Source: Actinosynnema sp042752395
Lineage (GTDB): Bacteria; Actinomycetota; Actinomycetes; Mycobacteriales; Pseudonocardiaceae
Direction: 5' to 3'
DNA: 64,000 nt
Assembly: GCF_042752395.1 (NCBI RefSeq)
Contig: NZ_JBHYXZ010000020.1
Span: forward strand, 13,801 to 77,800
Both the position numbers and the translations under genes were made by a program. The notes under the pieces were generated by a model. That model was not told where the DNA came from. It was given only the letters and a program-made list of their open reading frames with translations, and ran no database searches. This document shows, in pieces, positions 1 through 7,868 of the stretch. Position 1 is the stretch's first letter, and each line of letters begins with the position of its first letter.

Positions 1-223
1 GCTCGAACTCGCCGACCGCATCGCCGTGATGAAGGACGGCGAAGTGGTCGAGTACCGCGCCGCGCAGGACATGTTCGAGAACCCCGAACACCCCTACACC
101 CGCCGCCTGCTCGACTCGTTCCCCAGCCTGACCGGCGACCGCGGCTCGTTCGTCCGCTCCGGCGAGCAGGCCACCCCCGCCCGCGGCTCCGGCGAGCCCA
201 CCCCGTCCGGAGGTCCCCGATGA
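1..223 (+). CDS. ABC transporter ATP-binding protein, DppD/OppD type (3' end only)
   Basis: Only the last 73 codons are present; the reading frame enters at base 2 and the gene begins outside the window. The tail contains the D-loop-distal segment (LADRIAVMKDGEVVEY) and the HPYTRRLL motif that marks the C-terminal extension of oligopeptide/dipeptide-type ABC ATPases. Its TGA overlaps the ATG of the next ATPase (ATGA), so the two are translationally coupled, as usual for DppD-DppF pairs. In this family the two ATPases power one heteromeric importer for peptides or, in several bacteria, for oligosaccharides; the glycosidase directly downstream favours sugars here (inference). Confidence 0.85.
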   Translation, partial: LELADRIAVMKDGEVVEYRAAQDMFENPEHPYTRRLLDSFPSLTGDRGSFVRSGEQATPARGSGEPTPSGGPR

Positions 224-1083
224 CCACGCTGGAAGCCCGCGAACTGGTCAAGGACTTCCACGTCCGGGTCGGCCTGCGCCGCGTCCGGCTGCGCGCCGTC
301 GACCACGTGTCGTTCACCCTCACCCCCGGCCGCACCGTCGCGCTGGTCGGCGAGTCCGGCTCGGGCAAGTCCACCATCGCCCGCATGATCGCCCGGCTGG
401 AGAAGCCCACCGGCGGCGGGATCACCGTCACCGGCCCGGACGGGCGGCACGTCCCCGACCGCGAGTACCGCGACCACGTGCAGATGGTGTTCCAGGACCC
501 GTTCGCCTCGCTGAACCCGTTCCACACGATCGAGCACCACCTCGCCCGGCCGCTCAAGCTGCACGGCAAGCCGCACGGCTGGGAAGAGGTGGTGCGGCTG
601 CTCGACCGCGTGTCCCTGCCCGGCCGCGACCTCGCCGGACGACGCCCGCACGAGCTGTCCGGCGGCCAGCGGCAACGCGTCGCCATCGCGCGGGCGCTCG
701 CCCCGGGCGCGAAGGTCGTGGTCGCCGACGAGCCGGTGTCCATGCTGGACGTGTCCATCCGGCTCGGCGTGCTCAACCTCATGGCCCGCCTGCAACGCGA
801 GGAGGACCTCGCCGTCCTCTACATCACCCACGACCTGGCCACCGCACGCCACTTCTCCGACGACATCCTCGTGCTCTACAAAGGGCGCGTGGTCGAACGC
901 GGACCGGCCGACGACGTGATCCTCAACCCGCAGCACCCCTACACGAAGATCCTGGCCTCCGCCGCCCCGAACCCCGAGGCGCGCGGCCGGGCCGTCGACA
1001 TCGACCCGGCCGACGTCGAGCGCGCCGGCGCGGCCGCCGCCTACGACCACAACACCGGCGCATGGGAGGAAGTCACCACATGA
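220..1083 (+). CDS. ABC transporter ATP-binding protein, DppF/OppF type
   Basis: The 287-residue protein is a complete ABC ATPase: Walker A GESGSGKST at residues 44-52, Q-loop Gln near 92, signature LSGGQRQR at 146-153, Walker B VVVADE at 166-171 and the switch His at about 204. The C-terminal HPYTKILA motif places it in the oligopeptide/dipeptide subfamily. It sits on the cytoplasmic face and hydrolyses ATP together with the upstream DppD-type partner. The start overlaps the stop of that partner, and its own stop overlaps the start of an alpha-galactosidase gene. The permeases and solute-binding protein must lie upstream of the window. Coupling to a glycosidase suggests import of galactose-bearing oligosaccharides rather than peptides (inference). 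Confidence 0.9.
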   Translation: MTTLEARELVKDFHVRVGLRRVRLRAVDHVSFTLTPGRTVALVGESGSGKSTIARMIARLEKPTGGGITVTGPDGRHVPDREYRDHVQMVFQDPFASLNPFHTIEHHLARPLKLHGKPHGWEEVVRLLDRVSLPGRDLAGRRPHELSGGQRQRVAIARALAPGAKVVVADEPVSMLDVSIRLGVLNLMARLQREEDLAVLYITHDLATARHFSDDILVLYKGRVVERGPADDVILNPQHPYTKILASAAPNPEARGRAVDIDPADVERAGAAAAYDHNTGAWEEVTT

Positions 1084-3146
1084 CCCTGACGTGGTCCACG
1101 GGCGCGATCCGACTCGTCCTGACCGACGGCGACGACCGACCGGTCAGCCTGCTGTCCCTGCGCCCGGACGGGCCGGCGGACGGCATCGGCGTGCCGCTGG
1201 TCGAGGTCCAGGCCCTCGGCCACGGCCGCTTCCCCGGCAGCCACCGCTACGCCGACACCACCATCGGAGCCCGCCTGCGCTACCGCACCCACGTCGCCTC
1301 CGCCGACGAGCTGCGCGTCCAGCAGCACGACCCGGTCACCGGCCTGGTGGTGACGTCGGTGTTCCAGGGGGTCGCCGGCGTCCCCGCGGTGCGCACCTGG
1401 ACCGAGGTGGCCGTCGAGGGCGACGGCGAAGTGCGCCTCCAGGCGGTGACCTCGCTGGCCACCGGGGCGTTCCTGGTCGACGCCGACCGCACCGTGGACG
1501 AGGTCGACGTCGTCCACGCCGACTCCGACTGGGTCGCCGAATCGCGCTGGCGCCGCACCCCGCTGCGCGAAGCCGGCCTCGTCGCCATGGACCCGACCGT
1601 CCACCACCACGCGTCCCGCAGCCGGTTCGCGCTCACGTCCCGCAGCTCCTGGTCCACCGGCGAACACCTGCCCACCGGCGTCCTCGTGGCACGCGACGAC
1701 ACCTGGGCGATGGCCTGGCAGGTCGAGCACAACGGCGCCTGGCACTGGGAGGTCGGCGAAACCGTCGCGGGCGCGTACCTCGCCGTCCTCGGCCCCACCG
1801 ACACCGAGCACCAGTGGTCCCGCACCGTCTCGACCGGCCACGGGTTCACCACCGTGCCGGTGTCCGTCGCGATCGCCGCGGGCGGCGTGGACGAGGCGTT
1901 CGGCGCGCTCACCCGGCAGCGGCGCGCCACCCTGCGCAACCGCCGCGCACCCGAGCTGCCCGTGGTGTTCAACGACTACATGAACACCCTCATGGGCGAC
2001 CCCACCACGGAGAAGCTCCTGCCGCTGATCGACGCGGCCGCCGCCGTGGGCGCGGACTACTTCTGCGTCGACGCGGGCTGGTACGACGAGGACGGCAAGT
2101 GGTGGGACAGCGTCGGCGAGTGGCGGCCGTCGCGCACCCGGTTCCCCGGCGGGTTCGGCGAGGTCGCCGACCACATCCGCGCCGCCGGCATGGTGCCCGG
2201 CATCTGGCTGGAGCCCGAGGTCGTCGGCGTGCGCTCGGCCCTGGCCCGGGCACTGCCCGACGAGGCGTTCTTCCGGCGCCAGGGCGCGCGGGTCGGCGAG
2301 CACGGCCGCTTCCACCTCGACCTGCGCCACCCCGCCGCCGTCCGCCACCTGGACGACGTGGTCGACCGGCTGGTCGAGGAGTTCGGCATCGGCTACTTCA
2401 AGCTCGACTACAACATCATGCCCGGCGCGGGCACCGACGTGGGCGGCGTCGCGCCCGGCGACGGGCTGCTCGGCCACAACCGGGCACACCTCGCGTGGCT
2501 GGACGGCGTGCTGGCCCGCCACCCCGGCCTGCTGCTGGAGAACTGCGCGTCCGGCGCCATGCGCATGGACTACGCCATGATGTCCCGACTGCACCTCCAG
2601 TCCACCTCCGACCAGCAGAACCCCCTGCTGTACCCGCCGATCGCGGCCGCCGCGCCCGCGTCCCTGCTGCCCGAGCAGGCGGGCAACTGGGCGTACGCGC
2701 AGCCGGGCATGACGGCCGACGAGGCGGCGTTCACGCTCGCCACGGGCGTGCTGGGCCGGCTGTACCTGGCGGGGCGGGTCGACCTCATGGACCCCGGGCA
2801 GCGGGCGCTGGTCGCCGAGGCCGTGTCCATCCACAAGGGACTCCGACCGGAGATCGCGGCGGCCGTGCCGTTCTGGCCGCTGGGACTGGCGAACCGCACC
2901 GGCCCGTGGGTCGCCCAGGGTTTGCGCGCGCCGACCGCCGGCTACCTCACCCTCTGGCGGCTCCCCGACGCGCCACCCGACGTGGACCTGCCCGTGCCGC
3001 ACCTGCGCGACCACCCCGTCGAGCCGTCCGCGATCTTCCCGGCCGGCGCGCCGTCGTGGACCTTCGACTGGGACGCCGGGCGCTGCGTGCTGCGCGCCCG
3101 CCACACCGGAACGGCGCCGGCCGCGGTCGTCGTGCGCCTCGGGTAG
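1080..3146 (+). CDS. alpha-galactosidase, GH36 family (first copy)
   Basis: The 688-residue protein is expected to remove terminal alpha-linked galactose in the cytoplasm: it has no signal peptide and follows an importer. An N-terminal beta-rich domain is followed by the GH36 (beta/alpha)8 domain with the landmarks FNDYMNTLMGDPTTEK, CVDAGWY and GIWLEPEVVG. The presumed nucleophile is Asp443 in FKLDYN and the presumed acid/base is Asp511 in STSDQQ. I chose the ATG at 1080 because GGGAGGAAG stands 8 bases before it and it overlaps the ATPase stop; an in-frame ATG lies 18 bases upstream. GH36 also contains raffinose synthases and N-acetylgalactosaminidases, so the exact substrate is not fixed by sequence. 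Confidence 0.9.
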   Translation: MTLTWSTGAIRLVLTDGDDRPVSLLSLRPDGPADGIGVPLVEVQALGHGRFPGSHRYADTTIGARLRYRTHVASADELRVQQHDPVTGLVVTSVFQGVAGVPAVRTWTEVAVEGDGEVRLQAVTSLATGAFLVDADRTVDEVDVVHADSDWVAESRWRRTPLREAGLVAMDPTVHHHASRSRFALTSRSSWSTGEHLPTGVLVARDDTWAMAWQVEHNGAWHWEVGETVAGAYLAVLGPTDTEHQWSRTVSTGHGFTTVPVSVAIAAGGVDEAFGALTRQRRATLRNRRAPELPVVFNDYMNTLMGDPTTEKLLPLIDAAAAVGADYFCVDAGWYDEDGKWWDSVGEWRPSRTRFPGGFGEVADHIRAAGMVPGIWLEPEVVGVRSALARALPDEAFFRRQGARVGEHGRFHLDLRHPAAVRHLDDVVDRLVEEFGIGYFKLDYNIMPGAGTDVGGVAPGDGLLGHNRAHLAWLDGVLARHPGLLLENCASGAMRMDYAMMSRLHLQSTSDQQNPLLYPPIAAAAPASLLPEQAGNWAYAQPGMTADEAAFTLATGVLGRLYLAGRVDLMDPGQRALVAEAVSIHKGLRPEIAAAVPFWPLGLANRTGPWVAQGLRAPTAGYLTLWRLPDAPPDVDLPVPHLRDHPVEPSAIFPAGAPSWTFDWDAGRCVLRARHTGTAPAAVVVRLG

Positions 3147-3281
3147 CCGCCGTTCACTCGCACCGGTGGCGCCCGACCCCCGAAGCGTGACGCGACTTGT
3201 CCTCCCGCACCGACGTCGTTATCGAGGAGGTGACGGCCGCGACCCAGGCCGGGCGCCGACCCCGAGGAGTGAACCGGACCG

Positions 3282-4541
3282 ATGACGGCACGCGCGCACG
3301 GCACTGGTGTGGTGGTCGGTCGGGCGGTGCGGGCACTGGCCGTCCTCGGCGGCCGGTCCGCGCTCGCGGGCCTGTCGGCCGTGGCGTCGTGGACGCGGGG
3401 CGAGCGGTTCGAGCCCGACCGGTGGCTCGCCGACGCCGTCGTGGCCCTCGGACCCGCGTACGTCAAGGTCGCGCAACTGCTCGGCACCCGCACCGACGTG
3501 CTGCCACCCCGCTGGTGCCGCGCCCTGGAACCGCTGCACGACCGCGCCCGCCCGGTGGAGTCCCGCGCCGCGGTCCGCCGCCTCCGCGCCCGCTTCGGCG
3601 ACCCCCGACCGGTCCTCGTGCGCGCCGGCAGCATCGCCTGCGTCTACCGGGTCACCGCCCCCGGCCGCGGCCACCTCGCCGTCAAGGTGCGCAAACCCGG
3701 CATCGGCCCCGCCCTGGCCGCCGACCTCGCCCTGCTCGACCGCGTCGCCCGCGCCGCGGCGCGACTGCCCGCGCTGCGCCGGATCCCCGTGGTCGAGGTC
3801 GTGCGCCAGGTGTCCGCCCGCGTCCTCGCCCAACTCGACTTCGCCCGGGAAGCCGACCTGCTCGACGGCTTCCGCTCCGCGCTGCGCGACGTGCCGGGCG
3901 TCGTCGTGCCCAAGGTCGACCGCCTGCTGTCCACCCGCGACATGATCGTGATGGAGCACCTCGACGGGCTCGACCGGCTCCGCCCGGACGACCTGGGCGT
4001 CGAGGAACGCCGACGCGCGGTCGCGACGGCCCTGCGCGCGGCCTACCGGATGCTGTTCCTCGACGGCGTGGTGCACTGCGACCTGCACCCCGGCAACCTC
4101 TACTTCCGCCCCGACGGCACGGTCGTCATCCTCGACGCGGGATTCGCGGTGCGACTGGACGAAGCGGCGCGCGAGAAGTTCGCCGCCTTCTTCTACTGCA
4201 TGAGCCAGGGCGACGGCGACGCGTGCGCGGAGATCGTCCTGTCCACCGCCGTCCCGGCGGCCGGAGCCGACCCGGCGGCGTTCCGCGCCGACCTCGCCGA
4301 CCTGGTGGCGCGGCACGCGGGCCGCGAGGCGGGCGCGTTCCGCCTGGCCCCGTTCGCCGCCCGGCTGTTCGACGCCCAGCGCAGGCACGGCTACCTCGCC
4401 GACCCGCGGTTCGTGTTCCCGATCCTGGCCCTGCTCGTGCTGGAGGGCACCGTGCGCGAGTTCGACCCCGACGCCGACTTCCAGCGGCTCGCCCGGCCCT
4501 ACCTGCTGAGCGCCCTGATGGAACGGGCCCTGGCCGGGTGA
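3282..4541 (+). CDS. ABC1/UbiB-family atypical protein kinase-like protein
   Basis: The 419-residue protein has the ABC1/UbiB features in order: KVAQLLGTRTDVLPP (the KxGQ-type extension, with Ala replacing the usual Gly), an Ala-rich loop replaced here by GSIACVYRV, the ATP-binding Lys in LAVKVRKPGI, the catalytic-loop-like HCDLHPGNL and the metal-binding segment ILDAGFAVRLD. Family members bind nucleotide and support isoprenoid-quinone or membrane-lipid homeostasis; the true substrate is usually unknown. Unlike longer UbiB proteins, no clear C-terminal transmembrane pair is visible, and the C-terminus is short. It has no obvious functional link with its glycosidase neighbours. A 13-bp GC hairpin follows the stop directly. 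Confidence 0.85.
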   Translation: MTARAHGTGVVVGRAVRALAVLGGRSALAGLSAVASWTRGERFEPDRWLADAVVALGPAYVKVAQLLGTRTDVLPPRWCRALEPLHDRARPVESRAAVRRLRARFGDPRPVLVRAGSIACVYRVTAPGRGHLAVKVRKPGIGPALAADLALLDRVARAAARLPALRRIPVVEVVRQVSARVLAQLDFAREADLLDGFRSALRDVPGVVVPKVDRLLSTRDMIVMEHLDGLDRLRPDDLGVEERRRAVATALRAAYRMLFLDGVVHCDLHPGNLYFRPDGTVVILDAGFAVRLDEAAREKFAAFFYCMSQGDGDACAEIVLSTAVPAAGADPAAFRADLADLVARHAGREAGAFRLAPFAARLFDAQRRHGYLADPRFVFPILALLVLEGTVREFDPDADFQRLARPYLLSALMERALAG

Positions 4542-4544
4542 CGC

Positions 4545-4574
4545 GGGGGCCCCGCGCCCCCGCGCGGGGCCCCC
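4545..4574 (+). terminator. GC-rich hairpin after the ABC1 kinase gene
   Basis: Arms GGGGGCCCCGCGC (4545-4557) and GCGCGGGGCCCCC (4562-4574) are perfectly complementary with a CCCC loop. The hairpin begins four bases after the stop codon. No T-tract follows; instead poly-C runs begin, which may be sequencing artefacts next to the scaffold gap. Confidence 0.6.
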
Positions 4575-4697
4575 CCCCGCCACCACCCCCCCCCGCCCCC
4601 CTGGTTGGACCCCCCCCGGCCCCCCCACACCCTCGACTCCACCCGCCGGTCGCGCAGGGCGTGGTGGTTGATCCACACCGCGCCGCCNNNNNNNNNN
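4575..4697. other. scaffold gap (ten N at 4688-4697) and poly-C contig end
   Basis: The sequence before the N run is dominated by C homopolymers and looks like a low-quality contig end. Bases 4622-4687 read on the minus strand give a short frame with WINHHALRDRRV, resembling the WVNHH motif of TMEM175-type (DUF1211) channel proteins. It is only a fragment and could be the remains of a gene lost in the gap. Confidence 0.75.
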
Positions 4698-4719
4698 GCC
4701 CGCGCCCAGCGGCGCGGGC
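4698..4719 (-). terminator. hairpin terminator after the Tat-exported protein gene
   Basis: Arms GCCCGCGCC (4698-4706) and GGCGCGGGC (4711-4719) with loop CAGC form a perfect 9-bp stem starting nine bases beyond the stop codon of the minus-strand gene. There is no U-tract, as usual in high-GC actinobacteria. Confidence 0.65.
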
Positions 4720-4728
4720 CCCCGCCGA

Positions 4729-5451
4729 TCACAGCCCGCCGACCTTCACCGGGAACTCCTGGATGGTCGCCACCACGACGTCCGGGTCGTCCGGCAGCAC
4801 CAGCTCCACCGGCTCCCGCAACCGGTAGAGGTCGCCCCGCGGCGGGAACTGCGTCAGGTTCCCCACCAGCACCGCCGGGTTCTTCGTCTCCAGCACGAGG
4901 GGCTCGTACGCCTTCGGCGACGTGACGCCGGCGCGGCGCAGCAACTCGTCCGGCTGGTCGATCGTCATGGTGAACCGCAGCACCATCACCTGCTCGTAAC
5001 GCGGTGGGTACCGCTGGGTCAGCCGCAGCAGGCTCTCGGGCGTGACGTCGATGTCGTTCTGCTCGATGGTGATCGTCCCGGCCGCGGTGTCGTCCTCCCC
5101 GCCGGGCAGCTCGCCGCTGACCCGGTGCCCGACCACCCGCAGTCGCACCGAGTTGTCCGGGTCGTCCGGGTTGTACTCCACCCGGACCTTGATACCGCCC
5201 CGGAAGTCCACGCTCACGACGCTCGTCCTGATCCGCAGCGGCGTGTTGACCGCGAGGCAGCTGCACGGGATCTCCGCGCCGATCGGCGGCAGCCCGTTGA
5301 ACGTCCGGACCTCCTCCGCCGCCGCGCTCGGCGACCCCGCCACCGCCGCCGCGCCGACCCCCAACGCCGCCGCCGCGGTGCCCTTCAGGAACCCTCGCCG
5401 GTCCGCGCCGCCGAGCGGCTCCCCGTGGTGCTCGTGTTCGTTGTCGGACAA
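4729..5451 (-). CDS. Tat-exported protein of unknown function
   Basis: The 240-residue protein carries a twin-arginine signal: DRRGFLKG at about residues 17-24, a hydrophobic stretch rich in Ala and an AAA-type cleavage region near residue 45. The mature part begins with VRTFNGLPPIG and contains one CSC pair; I do not recognise a catalytic motif. The alternation of short hydrophobic segments suggests an all-beta fold, and DVTPESLLRLTQRYPPRYE is the only clearly helical stretch. I chose the TTG start at 5451 because GGAGG lies six bases before it; a longer open frame continues upstream without a ribosome site. Tat export implies that it folds in the cytoplasm, often with a cofactor, before export. 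A GC hairpin ends the unit. Confidence 0.7.
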   Translation of the reverse strand: MSDNEHEHHGEPLGGADRRGFLKGTAAAALGVGAAAVAGSPSAAAEEVRTFNGLPPIGAEIPCSCLAVNTPLRIRTSVVSVDFRGGIKVRVEYNPDDPDNSVRLRVVGHRVSGELPGGEDDTAAGTITIEQNDIDVTPESLLRLTQRYPPRYEQVMVLRFTMTIDQPDELLRRAGVTSPKAYEPLVLETKNPAVLVGNLTQFPPRGDLYRLREPVELVLPDDPDVVVATIQEFPVKVGGL

Positions 5452-5844
5452 CGTCAACCTCCACCGCACTTGTTCGCCAGTCCAGCGACTCGAACGTAGG
5501 GCAGGGTCACGGCGATCGTCGGCACCGCAAGCAAAAGCCAACCCGGTCGTGACGACATCCACCCGGCCGTGTGCTCTACGGCTGCTCGAAACCGTTGCGG
5601 CGCGTCATATTCGGCGGCGAATGACGGGGTGGTCGCACGGTCGAGCGATGCTGCCGGGCGACGCCTCATCAGGTCCGCTGCCGTGCTGCCCGCGTCCGTG
5701 TTGTCGCGCTCGTGCTGCCGCGCTCGTGCTGCCCGCGTCTGTGTTGTCGCGCTGGTGCCGTCCGGGTCTGTGCCGTCCGGGTCTGTGCTGTTCGGGTTCG
5801 TGCCGTTCGGGCTTGCGGTGCCGCGCTCGCGCTGTTCGCCGTGA
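5452..5844. other. intergenic region with degenerate 15-bp minisatellite
   Basis: This 393-base stretch separates two minus-strand genes. Its left part is the promoter and leader of the Tat protein gene. The right part (5683-5814) is a tandem array described separately. No credible coding frame is seen. Confidence 0.7.
5683..5814. repeat. tandem array of nine degenerate 14/15-bp units
   Basis: Nine consecutive units begin with GTGYYG: 5683-5697, 5698-5711, 5712-5725, 5726-5740, 5741-5754, 5755-5769, 5770-5784, 5785-5799 and 5800-5814. Two adjacent units, GTGCCGTCCGGGTCT at 5755 and 5770, are identical; the others differ at a few sites. The array lies just after the DUF3558 lipoprotein gene. 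Confidence 0.85.
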
Positions 5845-6393
5845 CTACGGCAACCGGGGCTCGACCAACTCGGCGACCTTCATCGCCGCCGGGCACGGAT
5901 CCTCGTCGGGAGTGCCGGAGTTGAGCACGACATCGACCCGCGACGACTCCGTGACGCCGATGAAGACCCCGCAACTGCCGGTCGCCCCGATCGCCTGCTT
6001 GGCCTGGTGCCGACCGACCATGATCTCCTGCACCACGTTGCCGTTCGACTGCACCTGCGCCAACCCGGCGGTGGTCCGCACACCGACCCCGAGCCGTGCC
6101 GTTCGGGGCGAGAAGTTGCACACCCGCGCAGACCCGAGCTGCTCCACCACCGGTTCGGCGGTCTGCGCTCCGGTGATCGCCTCGGCCTCGGCCTTGGTCA
6201 GCAGCGTGCACGGGTCGAGGCCGTCGAGCGGACCACCCCTGGACGGCCCGACCTGCGGCGCGGTCGTCTGTTGCGCGCTCTCCGGCGCGGAAGCCCCGGC
6301 CGTCGGGTCGGACTGCCCGTCAGCCGGCCCGCCACAGGCGGTGGCCGCGAACAGCGCGACAGCCGCGCCGATCAGGATGATTCGAGGGTTCAC
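5845..6393 (-). CDS. DUF3558 family lipoprotein
   Basis: The 182-residue protein starts with a lipoprotein signal: MNPRIILIGAAVALFAATAC, with the lipobox AATAC placing the modified Cys at residue 20. A Pro/Ser/Thr-rich linker of about 35 residues leads to a domain with DPCTLLTKAEAEAITG, the hallmark opening of the DUF3558 family, and three further Cys (VCNFS, GSCGV, EDPC) that probably form disulfides. DUF3558 proteins are common actinobacterial envelope lipoproteins of unknown function. It is transcribed alone on the minus strand and is followed by the 15-bp tandem array. Confidence 0.85.
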   Translation of the reverse strand: MNPRIILIGAAVALFAATACGGPADGQSDPTAGASAPESAQQTTAPQVGPSRGGPLDGLDPCTLLTKAEAEAITGAQTAEPVVEQLGSARVCNFSPRTARLGVGVRTTAGLAQVQSNGNVVQEIMVGRHQAKQAIGATGSCGVFIGVTESSRVDVVLNSGTPDEDPCPAAMKVAELVEPRLP

Positions 6394-6527
6394 GGTCTCT
6401 TCCCGGTCGGCAAGCTGACGCTTCGTGCGACGACCGTAACCAATCCCGCATCACCACCGCTAGACCTCCACCACCGCCCCCACACCGCACCGCCCCCACA
6501 CCCCTCGGCCCCCACACTCCGCGCCCG

Positions 6528-7229
6528 TCACCCGACTCCGGCCGCACACACGCGCCTGACCGCTTCCGCCCGGTCGTACAACGCCTCCAACCCAACCCCG
6601 TCCACCACCGCCGCGAGGAACCGCTCCAACACCACCACGACCGCCCCCGGCAACGAAACCCGCGCCACCAGTCCGCTCAACGTCGCCATGGCCTCCCCGA
6701 TCCGCTCGGCGGGCCGCGCCGCCGGCTCCGCGATCCCCAGCTCGTCCAGGGTGCGGAAGGTGCGGATCTCCGTCACCAACCGACCGATCGTGAACCACAC
6801 CAACTCGTCCTGTCCGGCCCGCCGCTCGATCCGCCGCTGCAACGCGTCCACCACGTCGGTGTACGCGTTCAACGCCACGCCCCGGTCGGCACCGTCCCGC
6901 GACACCTCCTCGACCAACCGCCGAGCCGCCTCCGGCACCGCCGCGAACTCCGCCTCACCGAAGCCGACCGCGAGCATCGCCTCGACCAACTCCTCCCACG
7001 CCGCCCGCTCGCGGTCGGGCAGCGGCACCAGGGACAGCCGATCGCCCATGTGCCACCCCATGACGAAGTACCACGGCCCCTGCGCGGGCACCGCCACCGA
7101 GCCACCCGGCCCATCAGGGGGCGGCTGCCCCGGGCCGTGGTGCACGTTCACGACACCGGTGTTGGTGCCGACCTGGACGACCGGGCCGCGGACTTCACCG
7201 TTGACCACGTTGTTGGTCTGATCTGACAT
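6528..7229 (-). CDS. protein with N-terminal RHIM-like/BASS amyloid motif and helical domain
   Basis: The 233-residue protein has no signal peptide or membrane segment. Residues 8-29 (VVNGEVRGPVVQVGTNTG and following) match the pattern N-x-G-x-V-x-G-x-VVQ-x-G seen in bacterial amyloid signalling sequences, and the tetrad VQVG at 18-21 equals the core of animal RHIM motifs. A Gly/Pro-rich linker follows (about 32-45), then an aromatic patch PWYFVMGWHMGDR and about 180 residues that look all-helical (EELVEAMLAVGF, AARRLVEEV, VVDALQRRI). I do not recognise the helical domain. Such motifs nucleate amyloid contacts between a sensor and an effector, often in immune or cell-death circuits. No NLR-type partner is nearby. 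GGAGCG precedes the ATG. Confidence 0.7.
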   Translation of the reverse strand: MSDQTNNVVNGEVRGPVVQVGTNTGVVNVHHGPGQPPPDGPGGSVAVPAQGPWYFVMGWHMGDRLSLVPLPDRERAAWEELVEAMLAVGFGEAEFAAVPEAARRLVEEVSRDGADRGVALNAYTDVVDALQRRIERRAGQDELVWFTIGRLVTEIRTFRTLDELGIAEPAARPAERIGEAMATLSGLVARVSLPGAVVVVLERFLAAVVDGVGLEALYDRAEAVRRVCAAGVG

Positions 7230-7868
7230 GCACGCTCCGGAGCGGCTGAGCGGGAGGCCGACGGCATCCCGGCCGTCGCGGTCGCCGGAATGCTAGGCCG
7301 CGCCGACGGATCGGCCGCCGCACTTTTGCGCGGCACCCGCGCGAGTGCCACGCCGTGCCGCTGCCACACGCCACCCCGACCCACGCCACGGCGACCCCAC
7401 GCCACCCCGGCCCACGCCACGGCGACCTCACGCCACCCTGACCTGTGCCGTGTCGACCCGTGCAGCTTCACCCCGTGTCGTGTCGGCCCGCACAGCCCAC
7501 GCCGCGTCGACTCGTGCCGCGCTGTGCCTGGCGTCGGGCCAATGTGCGGAACCTGGATCCGCAGCCCGGCCAACCGTCTCCTCACCGCAAGCAAGCCCGC
7601 CGCCCATCGCCAGCCGCACCGCCCGCCGCCAACCACCGCCATGCACACGCCCGCCGCCAACCACACCGCAAACCACACCGCCAACCGCCAACCACGTCGC
7701 CAACTACCGCCCGCCGCTGCCACCGGCCTACCGCAACCGCCGCCGGGCCGGCCGATTTATCCGGCTAACGTGAGACATGCGGTTCGGGTTGTCACCGGTT
7801 GCAAGCTTCGCCTGTCCGGGTGAGGTGGCACCGAAACCCGTGCCGGTGACAGCCCCGAGCCGATCCCG
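7230..7868. other. 639-base non-coding, strand-biased C-rich region
   Basis: The region lies between two minus-strand genes. It contains a 31-bp tandem duplication (7381-7442), a long C/A-rich stretch (7600-7735) and, next to the alpha-galactosidase stop, a hairpin made of GGCAC (7827-7831) and GTGCC (7840-7844) that could end that transcript. Open frames here have no ribosome site and look like products of base composition. Confidence 0.6.
7381..7442. repeat. 31-bp tandem duplication
   Basis: Units 7381-7411 and 7412-7442 both begin CCACGCCACGGCGACC and differ at three positions. A partial third copy (CCACACGCCACCCC) precedes them at 7364. Confidence 0.8.

Noticed and set aside
94..1050. 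Long minus-strand open frame opposite the ABC ATPase
   Set aside because: It is the antisense shadow of a high-GC gene, rich in Arg, Gly and Val, with no domain; the plus strand has all ATPase motifs. The same reasoning removes all long antisense frames in the window.
4499..5464. Open frames running through the N blocks
   Set aside because: The frames are continuous only because ten N add residues of unknown identity and arbitrary phase; nothing can be inferred across the gaps.
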